NCBI GenBank assembly: GCA_041739875.1
Contig: JBGSNA010000233.1
Location: 5,980 to 69,979, forward strand
From: JBBSJZ01 sp041739875
Lineage (GTDB): Bacteria > Planctomycetota > Planctomycetia > Pirellulales > Pirellulaceae
Direction of reading: 5' to 3'
DNA length: 64,000 nucleotides
This document shows positions 1 to 8,895 of this stretch, piece by piece. How positions within the stretch are numbered: position 1 is the first letter of the stretch; every line of letters begins with the position of its first letter. Both the position numbers and the translations under genes were made by a program. A model generated the notes under the pieces. It saw only the letters and a program-made list of their open reading frames with translations, made no database searches and had not been told where the DNA came from.

Positions 1-7
1 GACCGTG

Positions 8-63
8 TCGGCGAAGGAAGCGTCCTGGCCGGATCAACAGAACCAGGAGAGATCCTTCGCCGA
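8..63. repeat. Nested inverted repeat (long stem-loop) downstream of alaS
   Basis: An 11-base arm at 8-18 (TCGGCGAAGGA) is matched perfectly by its reverse complement at 53-63. Inside it a second 6-base pair, TCCTGG at 23-28 and CCAGGA at 43-48, closes a 14-base loop, separated by symmetric 4-base internal loops. It lies just past the 3' end of alaS. There is no clear T-tract on either side, so it is not a textbook intrinsic terminator. It could be a terminator variant, a structured RNA or an element end. Confidence 0.5.
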
Positions 64-94
64 TGCAATGATCAGACTCGCATCGACTATCGAA

Positions 95-148
95 CTAGCT
101 TAGTTGCTTTCGCTAGCTTAGTTGCTGTCACTTGCTTAATTGCTTTCG
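95..148. repeat. Three tandem 18-bp units across the alaS stop codon
   Basis: Three 18-bp units lie at 95-112, 113-130 and 131-148. In the alaS sense they begin with CGAAAGCAA-type sequence (TGACAGCAA in the middle unit) and end with AAGC plus AAG or TAG. The first unit in the coding sense (131-148) encodes RKQLSK. The second supplies the TGA stop and carries an in-frame TAG at its end. The pattern is consistent with slippage duplication of the gene's own 3' end. Confidence 0.7.
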
Positions 149-2950
149 CATGGAGGCTTTGGCGGCTTCGAGTGCGGCGGGGAGTTTGGCGGAGTCCTTG
201 CCACCGGCCATTGCCATCTCGGGACGACCGCCGCCACTTCCGCCGACGGCTTCGGCGGTGGCACCGACCCAGTCACCTGACTTGATACCGCGATCGACGA
301 GCGAATTGCTGAGTCCGGCAACGATGACAATCTTTTCGCCTTGCGTCGCCGCCAAAAGTACAGCTGCTGGGACTTCGCTCGACTTGCGGATTTGGTCGAT
401 CCAGCCGCGCATCATGTTGGCATTTGCTCCGGGTGTTTCGAGAACAATCAACAGTGAGTCACCCACCTGTTCGCCACTGGCAACGAGATCGTCGGCGGTC
501 ATTGTGTCTCCCGTCGTCGCTTGGCTGAGTTGTTCGATCAGCGACTTTCGATCGCCCAGCAACGATTCCAAGCGACTCGGCACGTCGGCCGTTGCGATAT
601 TGAGCAATCTAGCGGTGTCGCGCAGAATCACACGAGCTTCGGGGTACTCGATCGATGCGGCTTCCGTTTTTGCAGTCGGCTTGGTGGCGACCGAGGCTGT
701 TTTTCCCGCTGAGACGTCTTTCTTGAGCTGGCGAACTTCTTTCATTAAGTCGGCGGCCAGTTGCGGCAACGCGGCTGGGGTACAGCCAAGAACTTTGGCG
801 GCGGCGAGTGTTGCGGATACCGTTTCATCGCGATGCGACTTGGCTCGCGGCCCTGTGACGGCGATCACGCGGCGTGTACCGGCGGAGACACTTTCTTCGC
901 TGATCACTTCGAACGCTTGAACCTCGCCAGTCGTTTTAAGGTGTGTTCCGCCGCAAAGTTCTTTGCTGAACAAACCCATCGAGACCATTCGCACGGGATC
1001 AGGATACTTCTCGCCGAACAACATCATCGCACCGGCTTCACGAGCTTGTGTCAATGCAACGGTATCCCAACGGATGGGTGCGTCGGCGCTGACTTGTTCG
1101 AGCACGTCGCTGCGGATTTGCACGAGTGTCGCTTCGTCCAGTGATTCTTGATTGGAGAAGTCGAATCGCAAATAGTCGGCTTCTACTTTGCTGCCTTGTT
1201 GCTGGGCGTGTTTGCCGACGTTCTTTTGAAGGGCATAGTGGAGGATGTGCGTTGCGGAGTGCGCTCGTTCGATCGCGCCTCGTCGATCGGAGTCGACTGT
1301 CGCGACGCACGAATCGCCTTCTTTGACTTCGCCTTCGATGAGGAGTCCGTGATGCACTGTCAGGCCGCCGTGCTTTTGGGTATCCGTGACTTGGATCTTG
1401 AACGATTCACCGACGATCGTGCCTGTATCGCCGACTTGGCCGCCCGACTCGCCATAGAACGGTGTTTGATCGAGAACGATTCGGATGGCGGCATCTGCAT
1501 CGGCGACGAGGTTGGAAACCAAGATGCCTTCATGAGCTTCATCGTGACCGTCGTCGGTGATGATGCCTCGCACAGTCGCTGGGCAATTCGATTCCTCGTA
1601 GCCTTTGAACGTGGTTTCGTGGAGCGCTTCTTTGAGTGTTTCGAGTGGACCTGTTTGGAACAACTTGAATTGGTCGCCACCGCTGACTTCGGCGTGCGCG
1701 GCCATCGCTTGTTTGTAACCGTCCCAGTCAAACGAGTAATTGTGCTCGGCACCCATTTGCTGAAGCAGTTCAGGTGGCACGCCGTAGCTCGTGTACAGTT
1801 CCGCAGCCCGACCGCCGTCGATCATGCCCACGTTGTCGCCTTTCATCGCGTCAAAAAGCTTGCCGATCCGCTCGAGCCCCGTATCAATTGTGGCAAAGAA
1901 TCGTTCTTCTTCGCTCTTAATGACACCTTCGACTCGCGAGATTGTTTCGCTCAGTTCCGGGTAGGGCTTACGCATCGCTTCGGCGACAGACGACACAAGT
2001 TGATACAAGAACGGTTCTCGCAGTGACATTTGGTGACCGTCGAGAACAGCACGGCGGATCAACCGACGGATGACGTACTTGGCACCGTTGGCGCCTGGGT
2101 AGACGTTCTCGTGGACCGCGAACGTGGCGGCGCGAACGTGGTCGGTAATCCGTCTGAGCCGTCGTCCGTTTTCGCTCTTGTATTCGTAGTTCACGCCCAC
2201 CACGTCGGCGGCTGCGAGCACGATGGGCTTGAGGATGTCGATGTGGTAGTTCGTCGGCACGCCTTGCAGCACGCTGGCGGTTCGCTCCAGACCCATGCCA
2301 GTGTCAATGTTGTTGCTGGGCAACGGCTTCAGATTATTCGGTGGATCGCCAACGCGATTGAACTGGGTAAAGACGAGGTTCCAAATCTCCACGTCGCTGC
2401 CATCATCCAGTTGGTAATAGATCTCGCTGCACGGACCACAAACACCATCAGGCCCTTGACTTGGCGCCGACGCTGGCCAGAAGTTCTCGTCTTCTTCCAT
2501 GCGTGAAATTCGCGATGTTGGCAAACCAATCTTCTCGTTCCAAATCGCGGCCGCCTCGTCATCGTCTTTGTAAACGGTAACGTTCAGGCGACCTTTGTCG
2601 ATTCCGAGCCATTTCTTATCCGTGAGAAACTCCCACGCCCAGTGGATGGCTTCCTGCTTGAAATAGTCACCGAACGAGAAATTGCCCAGCATCTCAAAGA
2701 ACGTGTGGTGGAACGCGGTGCGACCGACATTGTCGATGTCGCCGGTTCGCAGGCACTTTTGGCACGTGGTCGCGCGGGTAAATTCGAGCTTCACTTTTCC
2801 GAGAAAGTGGTCTTTAAACTGGTTCATCCCGGCCGGCGTGAAGAGCACCGATGGGTCCCAAGTCGGTACGAGCACATCACTTGGCTTGATCACACAGCCC
2901 TTGGACTCGAAAAAGGCAAGATATTTTTCGCGTAGCTCGTCAGTTTTCAT
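128..2950 (-). CDS. alaS: Alanyl-tRNA synthetase
   Basis: It charges tRNA-Ala with alanine in the cytoplasm and hydrolyses mischarged Ser/Gly-tRNA-Ala. The 940 residues start at MKTDELREK; an open frame continues 79 codons upstream to 3187, but that extension has no alaS similarity and the family begins at this methionine. The class II catalytic core is at the N-terminus (TPAGMNQFKDHFLG near residue 40; GMGLERTASVLQG further on). The editing domain carries the zinc ligands HSATH (about residue 563) and CGGTH (about 664). The glycine-rich DHHA1 C-terminal domain is present (GGSGGGRPEMAMAGG, about 900). Length and domain order are normal for bacterial AlaRS. It is transcribed divergently from the DUF58 operon. 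Identification is firm. Confidence 0.97.
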   Translation of the reverse strand: MKTDELREKYLAFFESKGCVIKPSDVLVPTWDPSVLFTPAGMNQFKDHFLGKVKLEFTRATTCQKCLRTGDIDNVGRTAFHHTFFEMLGNFSFGDYFKQEAIHWAWEFLTDKKWLGIDKGRLNVTVYKDDDEAAAIWNEKIGLPTSRISRMEEDENFWPASAPSQGPDGVCGPCSEIYYQLDDGSDVEIWNLVFTQFNRVGDPPNNLKPLPSNNIDTGMGLERTASVLQGVPTNYHIDILKPIVLAAADVVGVNYEYKSENGRRLRRITDHVRAATFAVHENVYPGANGAKYVIRRLIRRAVLDGHQMSLREPFLYQLVSSVAEAMRKPYPELSETISRVEGVIKSEEERFFATIDTGLERIGKLFDAMKGDNVGMIDGGRAAELYTSYGVPPELLQQMGAEHNYSFDWDGYKQAMAAHAEVSGGDQFKLFQTGPLETLKEALHETTFKGYEESNCPATVRGIITDDGHDEAHEGILVSNLVADADAAIRIVLDQTPFYGESGGQVGDTGTIVGESFKIQVTDTQKHGGLTVHHGLLIEGEVKEGDSCVATVDSDRRGAIERAHSATHILHYALQKNVGKHAQQQGSKVEADYLRFDFSNQESLDEATLVQIRSDVLEQVSADAPIRWDTVALTQAREAGAMMLFGEKYPDPVRMVSMGLFSKELCGGTHLKTTGEVQAFEVISEESVSAGTRRVIAVTGPRAKSHRDETVSATLAAAKVLGCTPAALPQLAADLMKEVRQLKKDVSAGKTASVATKPTAKTEAASIEYPEARVILRDTARLLNIATADVPSRLESLLGDRKSLIEQLSQATTGDTMTADDLVASGEQVGDSLLIVLETPGANANMMRGWIDQIRKSSEVPAAVLLAATQGEKIVIVAGLSNSLVDRGIKSGDWVGATAEAVGGSGGGRPEMAMAGGKDSAKLPAALEAAKASMRKQLSK

Positions 2951-3208
2951 ATCGGTTTGTATTGTTTTAGGTGGATTCGCCAGCCCAGACGCCCGCGTGA
3001 GGTGCGATTGGCGAATCCCGATCGAGTTGAGGAAGACCGGGTGACCATCGGATGATGATTCGGCTGATGATATCGGAAGGGGGGCAGAACGCGGAAGGCG
3101 GAACAGAATCGAAGCTTCGACGTCTATAAAGAATCCAATAGCGGCTATACTGCGAGGACGCCCGCCTCGATCGCCCACCCCCTCCATCGCTGACCAAACT
3201 CTCTCTCA
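2951..3208. other. Divergent intergenic region, alaS / DUF58 operon
   Basis: These 258 bases separate the alaS start from the DUF58 start and must hold both promoters. A TATACT hexamer near 3146 is a possible -10 box for the plus-strand operon, but no convincing -35 box is seen at normal spacing. No RNA gene is visible. Confidence 0.35.
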
Positions 3209-4111
3209 ATGCGGATTCTCGACCTCATCACTCCAGCCGATCTTTCGCGAGTTGCCAAACTCCAGGCACTCGCTCGCGAAGTCGTCGAAGGTTTTTGCTC
3301 AGGCCGCCACCGATCTCCGCACAAGGGATTCAGTGTCGAGTTCAAAGAGCACCGACCGTACGTCCGTGGCGACGAACTCCGCACGATCGATTGGAAAGTC
3401 TACGCCAAGAGCGACAAGCTATTCATCCGTGAGTACGAGGAAGAGACGAATCTCCGTTGCACGCTGTTGGTTGACCGCAGTGGTTCGATGGCGTATTCAG
3501 GCAGCCGTAGCGGTGGATTGACGAAGTACGATTATTCGGTGCGACTCGCCGCAGTGCTCGCTTACTTGATGCTCAGCCAACAAGACTCCGTTGGTTTAGT
3601 CACCTTCGACGACCAACCTCGCGACCATTTGCCACCACGCAGCCGCGCCAGTCACCTGCGTGAGATTCTCAAGGCTTTGTGCGGCGATGTGACTAAACGC
3701 GAGACGGATCTCGGTGGAGTGTTTCATACGCTGGCGGCGAAACTGAATCGACGCGGCTTGTTGGTGATTTTATCGGACTCGATGGGTGACGTCGGTTCGA
3801 TCGCCAAGGCAATGGCGCACTTCCGTGCCCAACACCATGAGGTGATCTTCTTTCAAATTCTTGATCCTGATGAAGTTGACTTTCCGTTCTCGGGTCGCAC
3901 CCAGTTCCAAGATCTCGAGAACGCTTCGCACGAACAAACCGTCGATGCCAAGATCCTTCGCGATGCGTACTTGAATCGTTTGGCCGAGCACGACGCGGCG
4001 CTGCGACAAGCGTGTCGTTCGCATCGAGTCGACTTGGTACGTGTTACAACAGACCAACCCTACGCCGATGTCTTGGCGAAGTATCTGGATTATCGGAGAC
4101 GCGTGTCATGA
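3209..4111 (+). CDS. DUF58 domain protein (vWA-like)
   Basis: This 300-residue cytoplasmic protein belongs to the DUF58 family, usually found with MoxR ATPases and vWA proteins in envelope or chaperone-like modules. The family signature YVRGDELRTIDWK is at 51-63. A vWA metal-site motif, DRSGSM, is at 89-94, giving the DxSxS arrangement. The gene leads a plus-strand operon and its TGA overlaps the ATG of the next gene (ATGA). The usual MoxR partner gene is not upstream; alaS is there instead. Family assignment is firm; the exact role is not known from sequence. Confidence 0.9.
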   Translation: MRILDLITPADLSRVAKLQALAREVVEGFCSGRHRSPHKGFSVEFKEHRPYVRGDELRTIDWKVYAKSDKLFIREYEEETNLRCTLLVDRSGSMAYSGSRSGGLTKYDYSVRLAAVLAYLMLSQQDSVGLVTFDDQPRDHLPPRSRASHLREILKALCGDVTKRETDLGGVFHTLAAKLNRRGLLVILSDSMGDVGSIAKAMAHFRAQHHEVIFFQILDPDEVDFPFSGRTQFQDLENASHEQTVDAKILRDAYLNRLAEHDAALRQACRSHRVDLVRVTTDQPYADVLAKYLDYRRRVS

Positions 4112-6498
4112 CGCTTCTCAACGGGTTGCTTGCACTCGGTGCTCTCGCCTTCACGATTCCGCTGACCATTCACTTGCTGTTTCGCAGCCGTTTCAAAACG
4201 GTCCAGTGGGGTGCGATGCATTTGCTCAATGCGGTTGTGCGGACGAACCAAAGACGATTGCAAATTACTGAGTTGTTGTTGTTGCTTGTGCGGTGCGCGA
4301 TTCCAGTTCTGTTGGCGCTCGCGTTGGCGCGGCCTGTGTTGACCGGTTTTCGATCGCTGCCGGGTGAATCGGCGCAAACCGTTGTTGTCGCGATTGATGA
4401 CAGCCGTTCAATGAACGCGACCAATCAAGCGGGCCAAACGGCAATGCAGCGTTGTGCGGATGGGATGACGGATTACCTCAGTCGTCTGTCGCGGCGAGAT
4501 GAAGTGATGTTGATCACGAGCAGCCAAGCGGCCAAGCCAGTGGCAACGATGGGACGAGACGAGGCGATCCGCAGGCTGAGGGAAATCAAACCAAGTGGCA
4601 ATGCGGCGAACTTGAGCATGCTGCTCCGTAGTGCTGCGACTGCGTTGTCGGATGCGGCGAATCCCCAACGACGCGTGGTGCTGGTTTCGGATTTGCGAAG
4701 CAGCGACGTTACCGACGATGTGCTCCGCAGTTTTGAGCCGATCGAACGCGTTTTTGCCGCGATGGAGCCGGCGGCGTCTGTGAAAGTGTTTGACGTCGGC
4801 GACCCAGACGAGCTGACGAACAACTTATTCGTCGAGGCGATTATTGCGGATTCGCAAGTGGCGGTAAAAGACCGAACGCTTCGACTGTCCGCGCGGGTGC
4901 GGAACGACACGGAGCGGTTCGGAAACAATGTTGGCGTGACGTGGTGGATCGACGATCAACAAGTCGAATCACAACGGATCTCCGTCCAACCTCGCTCCGC
5001 CACGTTGACTCGGTTGTCGCACAAATTCGAGTCGTCGGGAGTCCATAGCATTCGTGTGACAATCGAGTGGCCCGATGCACTGCTCGCGGATAACCAACGA
5101 CAATTAGCAATCGACGTGATCGACGGTGTCGAAGTGTTATTGGTCGACGGCCAACCAGGCAAGCAGCCACTCGAAGGTGAAACCGACTTTCTCGCAATCT
5201 CGCTGAGTCCGTTCGGATTGGGCGGTTCAAAGTTGCCTGATGCTGTTCGCAGCCGCACGATCTCCGCCGATCGTGGTGATCCGACCGCGAACATCGAGAA
5301 AGAGCTCGCCAAAACGCCAGTGAAGGTCATCGTGTTGGCGAACGTTCCCGAGCCTTCGGAAAAGCTGCGTAACTTCTTGGCGAATTATGTCGATCGCGGT
5401 GGATCGCTCGTCGTGTTCGACGGCGATCAAATCAAGCCAGAGGCATACAATGCATCTTGGAAAGCAACGTCGAAGGATGGCGAAGTCGTGTATTTGCTTC
5501 CAGCGGAACTGGGCAGCGTACTGGGTAACGCGAAACAGCGTGAAGCGGAACGGATCGTCAAGGCAAAGTTGAATCAACAGTTCGCGCCTTGGTCGAGCGT
5601 GCTGCCACGCAGTGGTTCGGCGCTCGATGAAGTCGATGTGTATGCGTATCGACAAGTGACGATCCGTGAAGAGGCGCGTGAAGAGGCGCGTGAAGACGAG
5701 CGTGACGATTCCACGAACTCCGAAGAAGAGCCAGGTAATGCAACGGTCGATCGAATGGTGTTGATGCAGACTTCGACAGGGCAACCGCTCGCGGTGTCAT
5801 CCGCGTGGGGCCGCGGCCGCGTGGTGCAGTTCGCGATCCCGGCCGACGGTGACTGGACTTCGCTTCCGCTTCGAATGGTGTTTTTGCCGCTTATGCAACA
5901 ACTCGTGATCGATTTAGCGGGCAATGGCAATACACCCAATGTTGTTGTTGGGCAAACGATCCGTGTTCCCGTCAGCGAGCTGGCGGTGGCGACAGGTGCG
6001 GAGGGCGTTGTTTCGAAAGACAAGCCAAATGCGACCCCGAAAGTGTCACAGTTGAGTTATACCGTTCAAGCACCAGCACAGAAGGAAGACGAGATTGACG
6101 CGTCGCAGGTCGCTGGTTTGAGTGATACGCCGCGATTGGTATGCGAGACAGACTTTGGCGCGGGTGTTTACAGCTTTCGTCAGCTTGCGAAGGATACTAC
6201 CGGAGCAACGAACATCACATCGACGTTGCGAGTTGCGGAGATTGATCCGGCCGAGTCCCAGCTTCGGCCTGCGGGTGCTGCGCGTACAGCCGCATTCGCC
6301 GAGAGTTTGGGTGCGACGTTGCATGCAGATGCTAACTCACTCGTTAACGATGACCAGGTCGATCGATTCGGTCGTGAAGTCTGGCGTTGGTTGCTGGCGC
6401 TGCTCTTGTTCGCGCTTGTGGCTGAGTTGTTCCTGCAACAACGCCGTTTGGTGGTTCCATCGATCACCGGGAATCAAGCAAGGACGTTTGTATCATGA
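4108..6498 (+). CDS. BatA/vWA-type membrane protein
   Basis: This 796-residue protein has the typical BatA N-terminus. A first membrane helix at about 6-24 runs into IHLLFRSRFKTVQWGAMHLL (21-40), followed by a second helix at 55-78. A vWA domain starts at about 92 with an intact DxSxS site (D97, S99, S101). The middle holds a beta-rich CARDB-like region and then a GATase1-like region. A C-terminal membrane helix lies at about 757-777. An Arg/Glu-rich in-frame 12-bp triplication encodes a charged loop at about 520-531. The start ATG at 4108 overlaps the DUF58 stop; an open frame continues upstream to 4012 but lies inside DUF58. It is probably membrane-bound and acts with the neighbouring vWA proteins. 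Confidence 0.85.
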   Translation: MTLLNGLLALGALAFTIPLTIHLLFRSRFKTVQWGAMHLLNAVVRTNQRRLQITELLLLLVRCAIPVLLALALARPVLTGFRSLPGESAQTVVVAIDDSRSMNATNQAGQTAMQRCADGMTDYLSRLSRRDEVMLITSSQAAKPVATMGRDEAIRRLREIKPSGNAANLSMLLRSAATALSDAANPQRRVVLVSDLRSSDVTDDVLRSFEPIERVFAAMEPAASVKVFDVGDPDELTNNLFVEAIIADSQVAVKDRTLRLSARVRNDTERFGNNVGVTWWIDDQQVESQRISVQPRSATLTRLSHKFESSGVHSIRVTIEWPDALLADNQRQLAIDVIDGVEVLLVDGQPGKQPLEGETDFLAISLSPFGLGGSKLPDAVRSRTISADRGDPTANIEKELAKTPVKVIVLANVPEPSEKLRNFLANYVDRGGSLVVFDGDQIKPEAYNASWKATSKDGEVVYLLPAELGSVLGNAKQREAERIVKAKLNQQFAPWSSVLPRSGSALDEVDVYAYRQVTIREEAREEAREDERDDSTNSEEEPGNATVDRMVLMQTSTGQPLAVSSAWGRGRVVQFAIPADGDWTSLPLRMVFLPLMQQLVIDLAGNGNTPNVVVGQTIRVPVSELAVATGAEGVVSKDKPNATPKVSQLSYTVQAPAQKEDEIDASQVAGLSDTPRLVCETDFGAGVYSFRQLAKDTTGATNITSTLRVAEIDPAESQLRPAGAARTAAFAESLGATLHADANSLVNDDQVDRFGREVWRWLLALLLFALVAELFLQQRRLVVPSITGNQARTFVS
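5665..5700 (+). repeat. Three in-frame 12-bp tandem units
   Basis: Units CGTGAAGAGGCG at 5665-5676 and 5677-5688 and the variant CGTGAAGACGAG at 5689-5700 encode REEA, REEA and REDE within the BatA/vWA protein. They preserve the reading frame and lengthen an acidic/basic linker. Confidence 0.7.
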
Positions 6499-8873
6499 GT
6501 TCGTCGTTGCGTTTTGCGAGTGACTTGTCGCCATGGTTTGTATTGGCATTAGGATTGTCGGCTGCGCTTCCAGTTGTGTGGTACTATCTTCGAGAATCCA
6601 AGTCGTTGCCGTTCCCTTACAATAATTTGCTTCCGGCGCTTCGCGGTGCGGCTGTCGCAGCCGTGATTTTTATTCTCGCAGGTCCTGTGTGGCACCGCCG
6701 CCAAGTCGTTGGCACACTCGGACGAGTCGTGTTTGCGATCGATACGTCCGAAAGCATGGCGTTAACGGATTCAGGCGAGGGTGGTGCAAAGGAAACGCGG
6801 CTGGATCGCGCGACGCGATTACTCACCGGTACCGCCGATGCTCCTGGTTGGCTCGAGACGCTCGCGTCAACGCACAACGTGGACATCGTCAGCTTTTCGG
6901 AAGGGGCTCCGACGGTGGTTTGGTCGTCGAACGATGCTGAGTCCGATGAAGCGACGAATCTGGCGACTAAGTCGATTGCATCGTTGACGGCCAAGGGTTC
7001 GCGAACCGATTTAGCGAGTGGACTTGCGATTACGCCAGCCGACAACCTTTCGTCGACTGCCACAGTGGACGGGGATGCGATGGCAAGTCGCAGTGCCGTG
7101 GTGATGATGTCGGACGGGCGTGACAACAAGGGCGCATCGGCTGCGGAGATCGCGACGCGATTGGCGTCACGAGGTGTCGCGGTGCATACGATCGGTTTTG
7201 GGTCGGCAGATGAACGCGCGGATGTCGGGATTGTGAACGTGCAACGGCCCCAAAGCGTTGCTTCCGATGGCCGTTTGGCGGGCGAAGTGCTGCTCAAGCG
7301 GACCGGCGCCATCGATAAGCCACTCTCGCTCCGGATCGAGTCAGCGGGGAATGTGGTGTGGGAGAAAACTGTGCTTCCGGTACCGGTCGAGAAGGACGGA
7401 GACGACACAGTGGCCGCGGATATCCAAGTGCCGTTCGAGTTTGATGTCAAGGATTTGGTACAGGTGATCCAGAATGCGAGCGGACGAGGGATCCAGCTGA
7501 GTACCGTCGTGTTGGAGCTGCGTGCGATTGTCGAATCGGTCGATGGCGATTCGGCGGTCGAGAACAATTCGATGGATTTTCGAGTTGCGGCGACGACTCG
7601 GGATCGGCGGTTGTTGATTCTCGACGGATCGAGTCGCTGGGAAATTCGTTACGTGCGAAACTTGTTCGAGCGCGACCCGGCTTGGAATGTTGAGACGGTT
7701 CTCTTTGGTCCGGGAACGGATATGGAGGTCGTTGAGCGTGGGGACAAGAAAGGCCAGCTGCCGAATTCGAGTGAGTCCATTTCGCGTTTCGATGCCGTTG
7801 TGCTGGGCGAAGTTCCGCCGGACCAGTTCTCGGTCGTCGACGCGCTGAACCTGCGCGAGTTCGTGACTCGCGGTGGTGGTCTTGTTGTGATCGACGGCCA
7901 ACTTGATCGCGTTCGTCAGTTGGCGGCGGGGACGCTGTCCGATTTGATACCCGTTAAATTCATGTCGCCGCCAACGAATTTCGAAGCCAAGTCGTTGCTT
8001 CCGACAACGATGGGCAGTACCCAGACGACGCTTGGTTTGTCGGGTGATCCCAATCAAGAGAGCCAACTCTGGTCGTTGCTTCCGTCGCCGCTTCGTGCTC
8101 AAGGGGTCACGGCACAAGTGGGTGCGGAGGTGTGGGCGAACGCGATTACGAAAGCTGATGTCGAAGTGCCATGGCTTGTCACTCGGCAATTTGGCGCTGG
8201 GCGAGTGTTCTATTTATCAAGCGATCAAACATGGCGTTGGCGTTACAAGGTTGCGGATCGATTTCATTCGCGGTTTTGGAACCAACTTTTGTCCGCAGCG
8301 ATGCAACCGCCGTACAGTGTCAGTGATCAATACGTTTCCATTGGAACGGACAAAGTCGAGTACGACACAGGTGAGAACGCGTCGGTTCGAGTGCGTTTGC
8401 TCGATGCGCAATCATCTCCCGTGGGTGATGCGACAGTGGATGCGATTCTGATGCGTGACGGGCAAGCGGTTGCGACGGTGCCGATGACCGTCGATGATGC
8501 GGCTCGTGGGACGTATCAAGCAGAAACACCGGCGCTTGAAAGTGGTGAGTACCAAATTCGCATCCAAGCGAGTGGATATGACGCGACGTCGCTGGCCGCG
8601 TCGACGCCGATTTGGGTGGGTTCAAATGATTCGCTCGAGTTCCGTCGCGTGAGTTTGGATCGCCAAGTGCTTCAAGAGATCGCAAACGCAGCCAAGGGCG
8701 GATACTTCCACGAGTCCGAAGCGTCGGCACTGCTTGAACAGATCAAGCCAATGTCGAGCGGGATGATTGTTGATTCCGACGTGATTGTTTGGCAATCGTT
8801 CTATTGGTTCTGGGCCGTGGTTGTCTTACTGACAATCGAGTGGATCCTGCGTAAACGAGCCGGGTTGATTTAG
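6495..8873 (+). CDS. vWA and GATase1-like membrane protein
   Basis: This 792-residue protein has two N-terminal membrane helices (about 12-32 and 48-65). A vWA domain begins near residue 78 with the metal site D83, S85, S87 (AIDTSESM). A glutamine-amidotransferase-like fold follows from about 370, marked by LILDGSSRWEIRYVRNLFER. A C-terminal helix lies at about 768-785. The first ATG overlaps the previous stop (ATGA), so it is translationally coupled. With the preceding gene it forms a pair of large vWA membrane proteins, an arrangement typical of planctomycete DUF58 operons. The function is inferred only as protein-protein or metal-dependent assembly in the envelope. Confidence 0.82.
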   Translation: MSSSLRFASDLSPWFVLALGLSAALPVVWYYLRESKSLPFPYNNLLPALRGAAVAAVIFILAGPVWHRRQVVGTLGRVVFAIDTSESMALTDSGEGGAKETRLDRATRLLTGTADAPGWLETLASTHNVDIVSFSEGAPTVVWSSNDAESDEATNLATKSIASLTAKGSRTDLASGLAITPADNLSSTATVDGDAMASRSAVVMMSDGRDNKGASAAEIATRLASRGVAVHTIGFGSADERADVGIVNVQRPQSVASDGRLAGEVLLKRTGAIDKPLSLRIESAGNVVWEKTVLPVPVEKDGDDTVAADIQVPFEFDVKDLVQVIQNASGRGIQLSTVVLELRAIVESVDGDSAVENNSMDFRVAATTRDRRLLILDGSSRWEIRYVRNLFERDPAWNVETVLFGPGTDMEVVERGDKKGQLPNSSESISRFDAVVLGEVPPDQFSVVDALNLREFVTRGGGLVVIDGQLDRVRQLAAGTLSDLIPVKFMSPPTNFEAKSLLPTTMGSTQTTLGLSGDPNQESQLWSLLPSPLRAQGVTAQVGAEVWANAITKADVEVPWLVTRQFGAGRVFYLSSDQTWRWRYKVADRFHSRFWNQLLSAAMQPPYSVSDQYVSIGTDKVEYDTGENASVRVRLLDAQSSPVGDATVDAILMRDGQAVATVPMTVDDAARGTYQAETPALESGEYQIRIQASGYDATSLAASTPIWVGSNDSLEFRRVSLDRQVLQEIANAAKGGYFHESEASALLEQIKPMSSGMIVDSDVIVWQSFYWFWAVVVLLTIEWILRKRAGLI

Positions 8874-8895
8874 CAGAATTGGGGAAAGCAAAACG

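Noticed and set aside
1148..2026. Plus-strand open frame of 292 codons inside alaS
   Set aside because: It is antisense to a well-supported alaS and has no family features. Long antisense frames arise from the codon bias of the real gene.
3088..3187. N-terminal 79-residue extension of alaS
   Set aside because: No similarity to alaS and no start conservation. The family begins at MKTDELREK at 2950.
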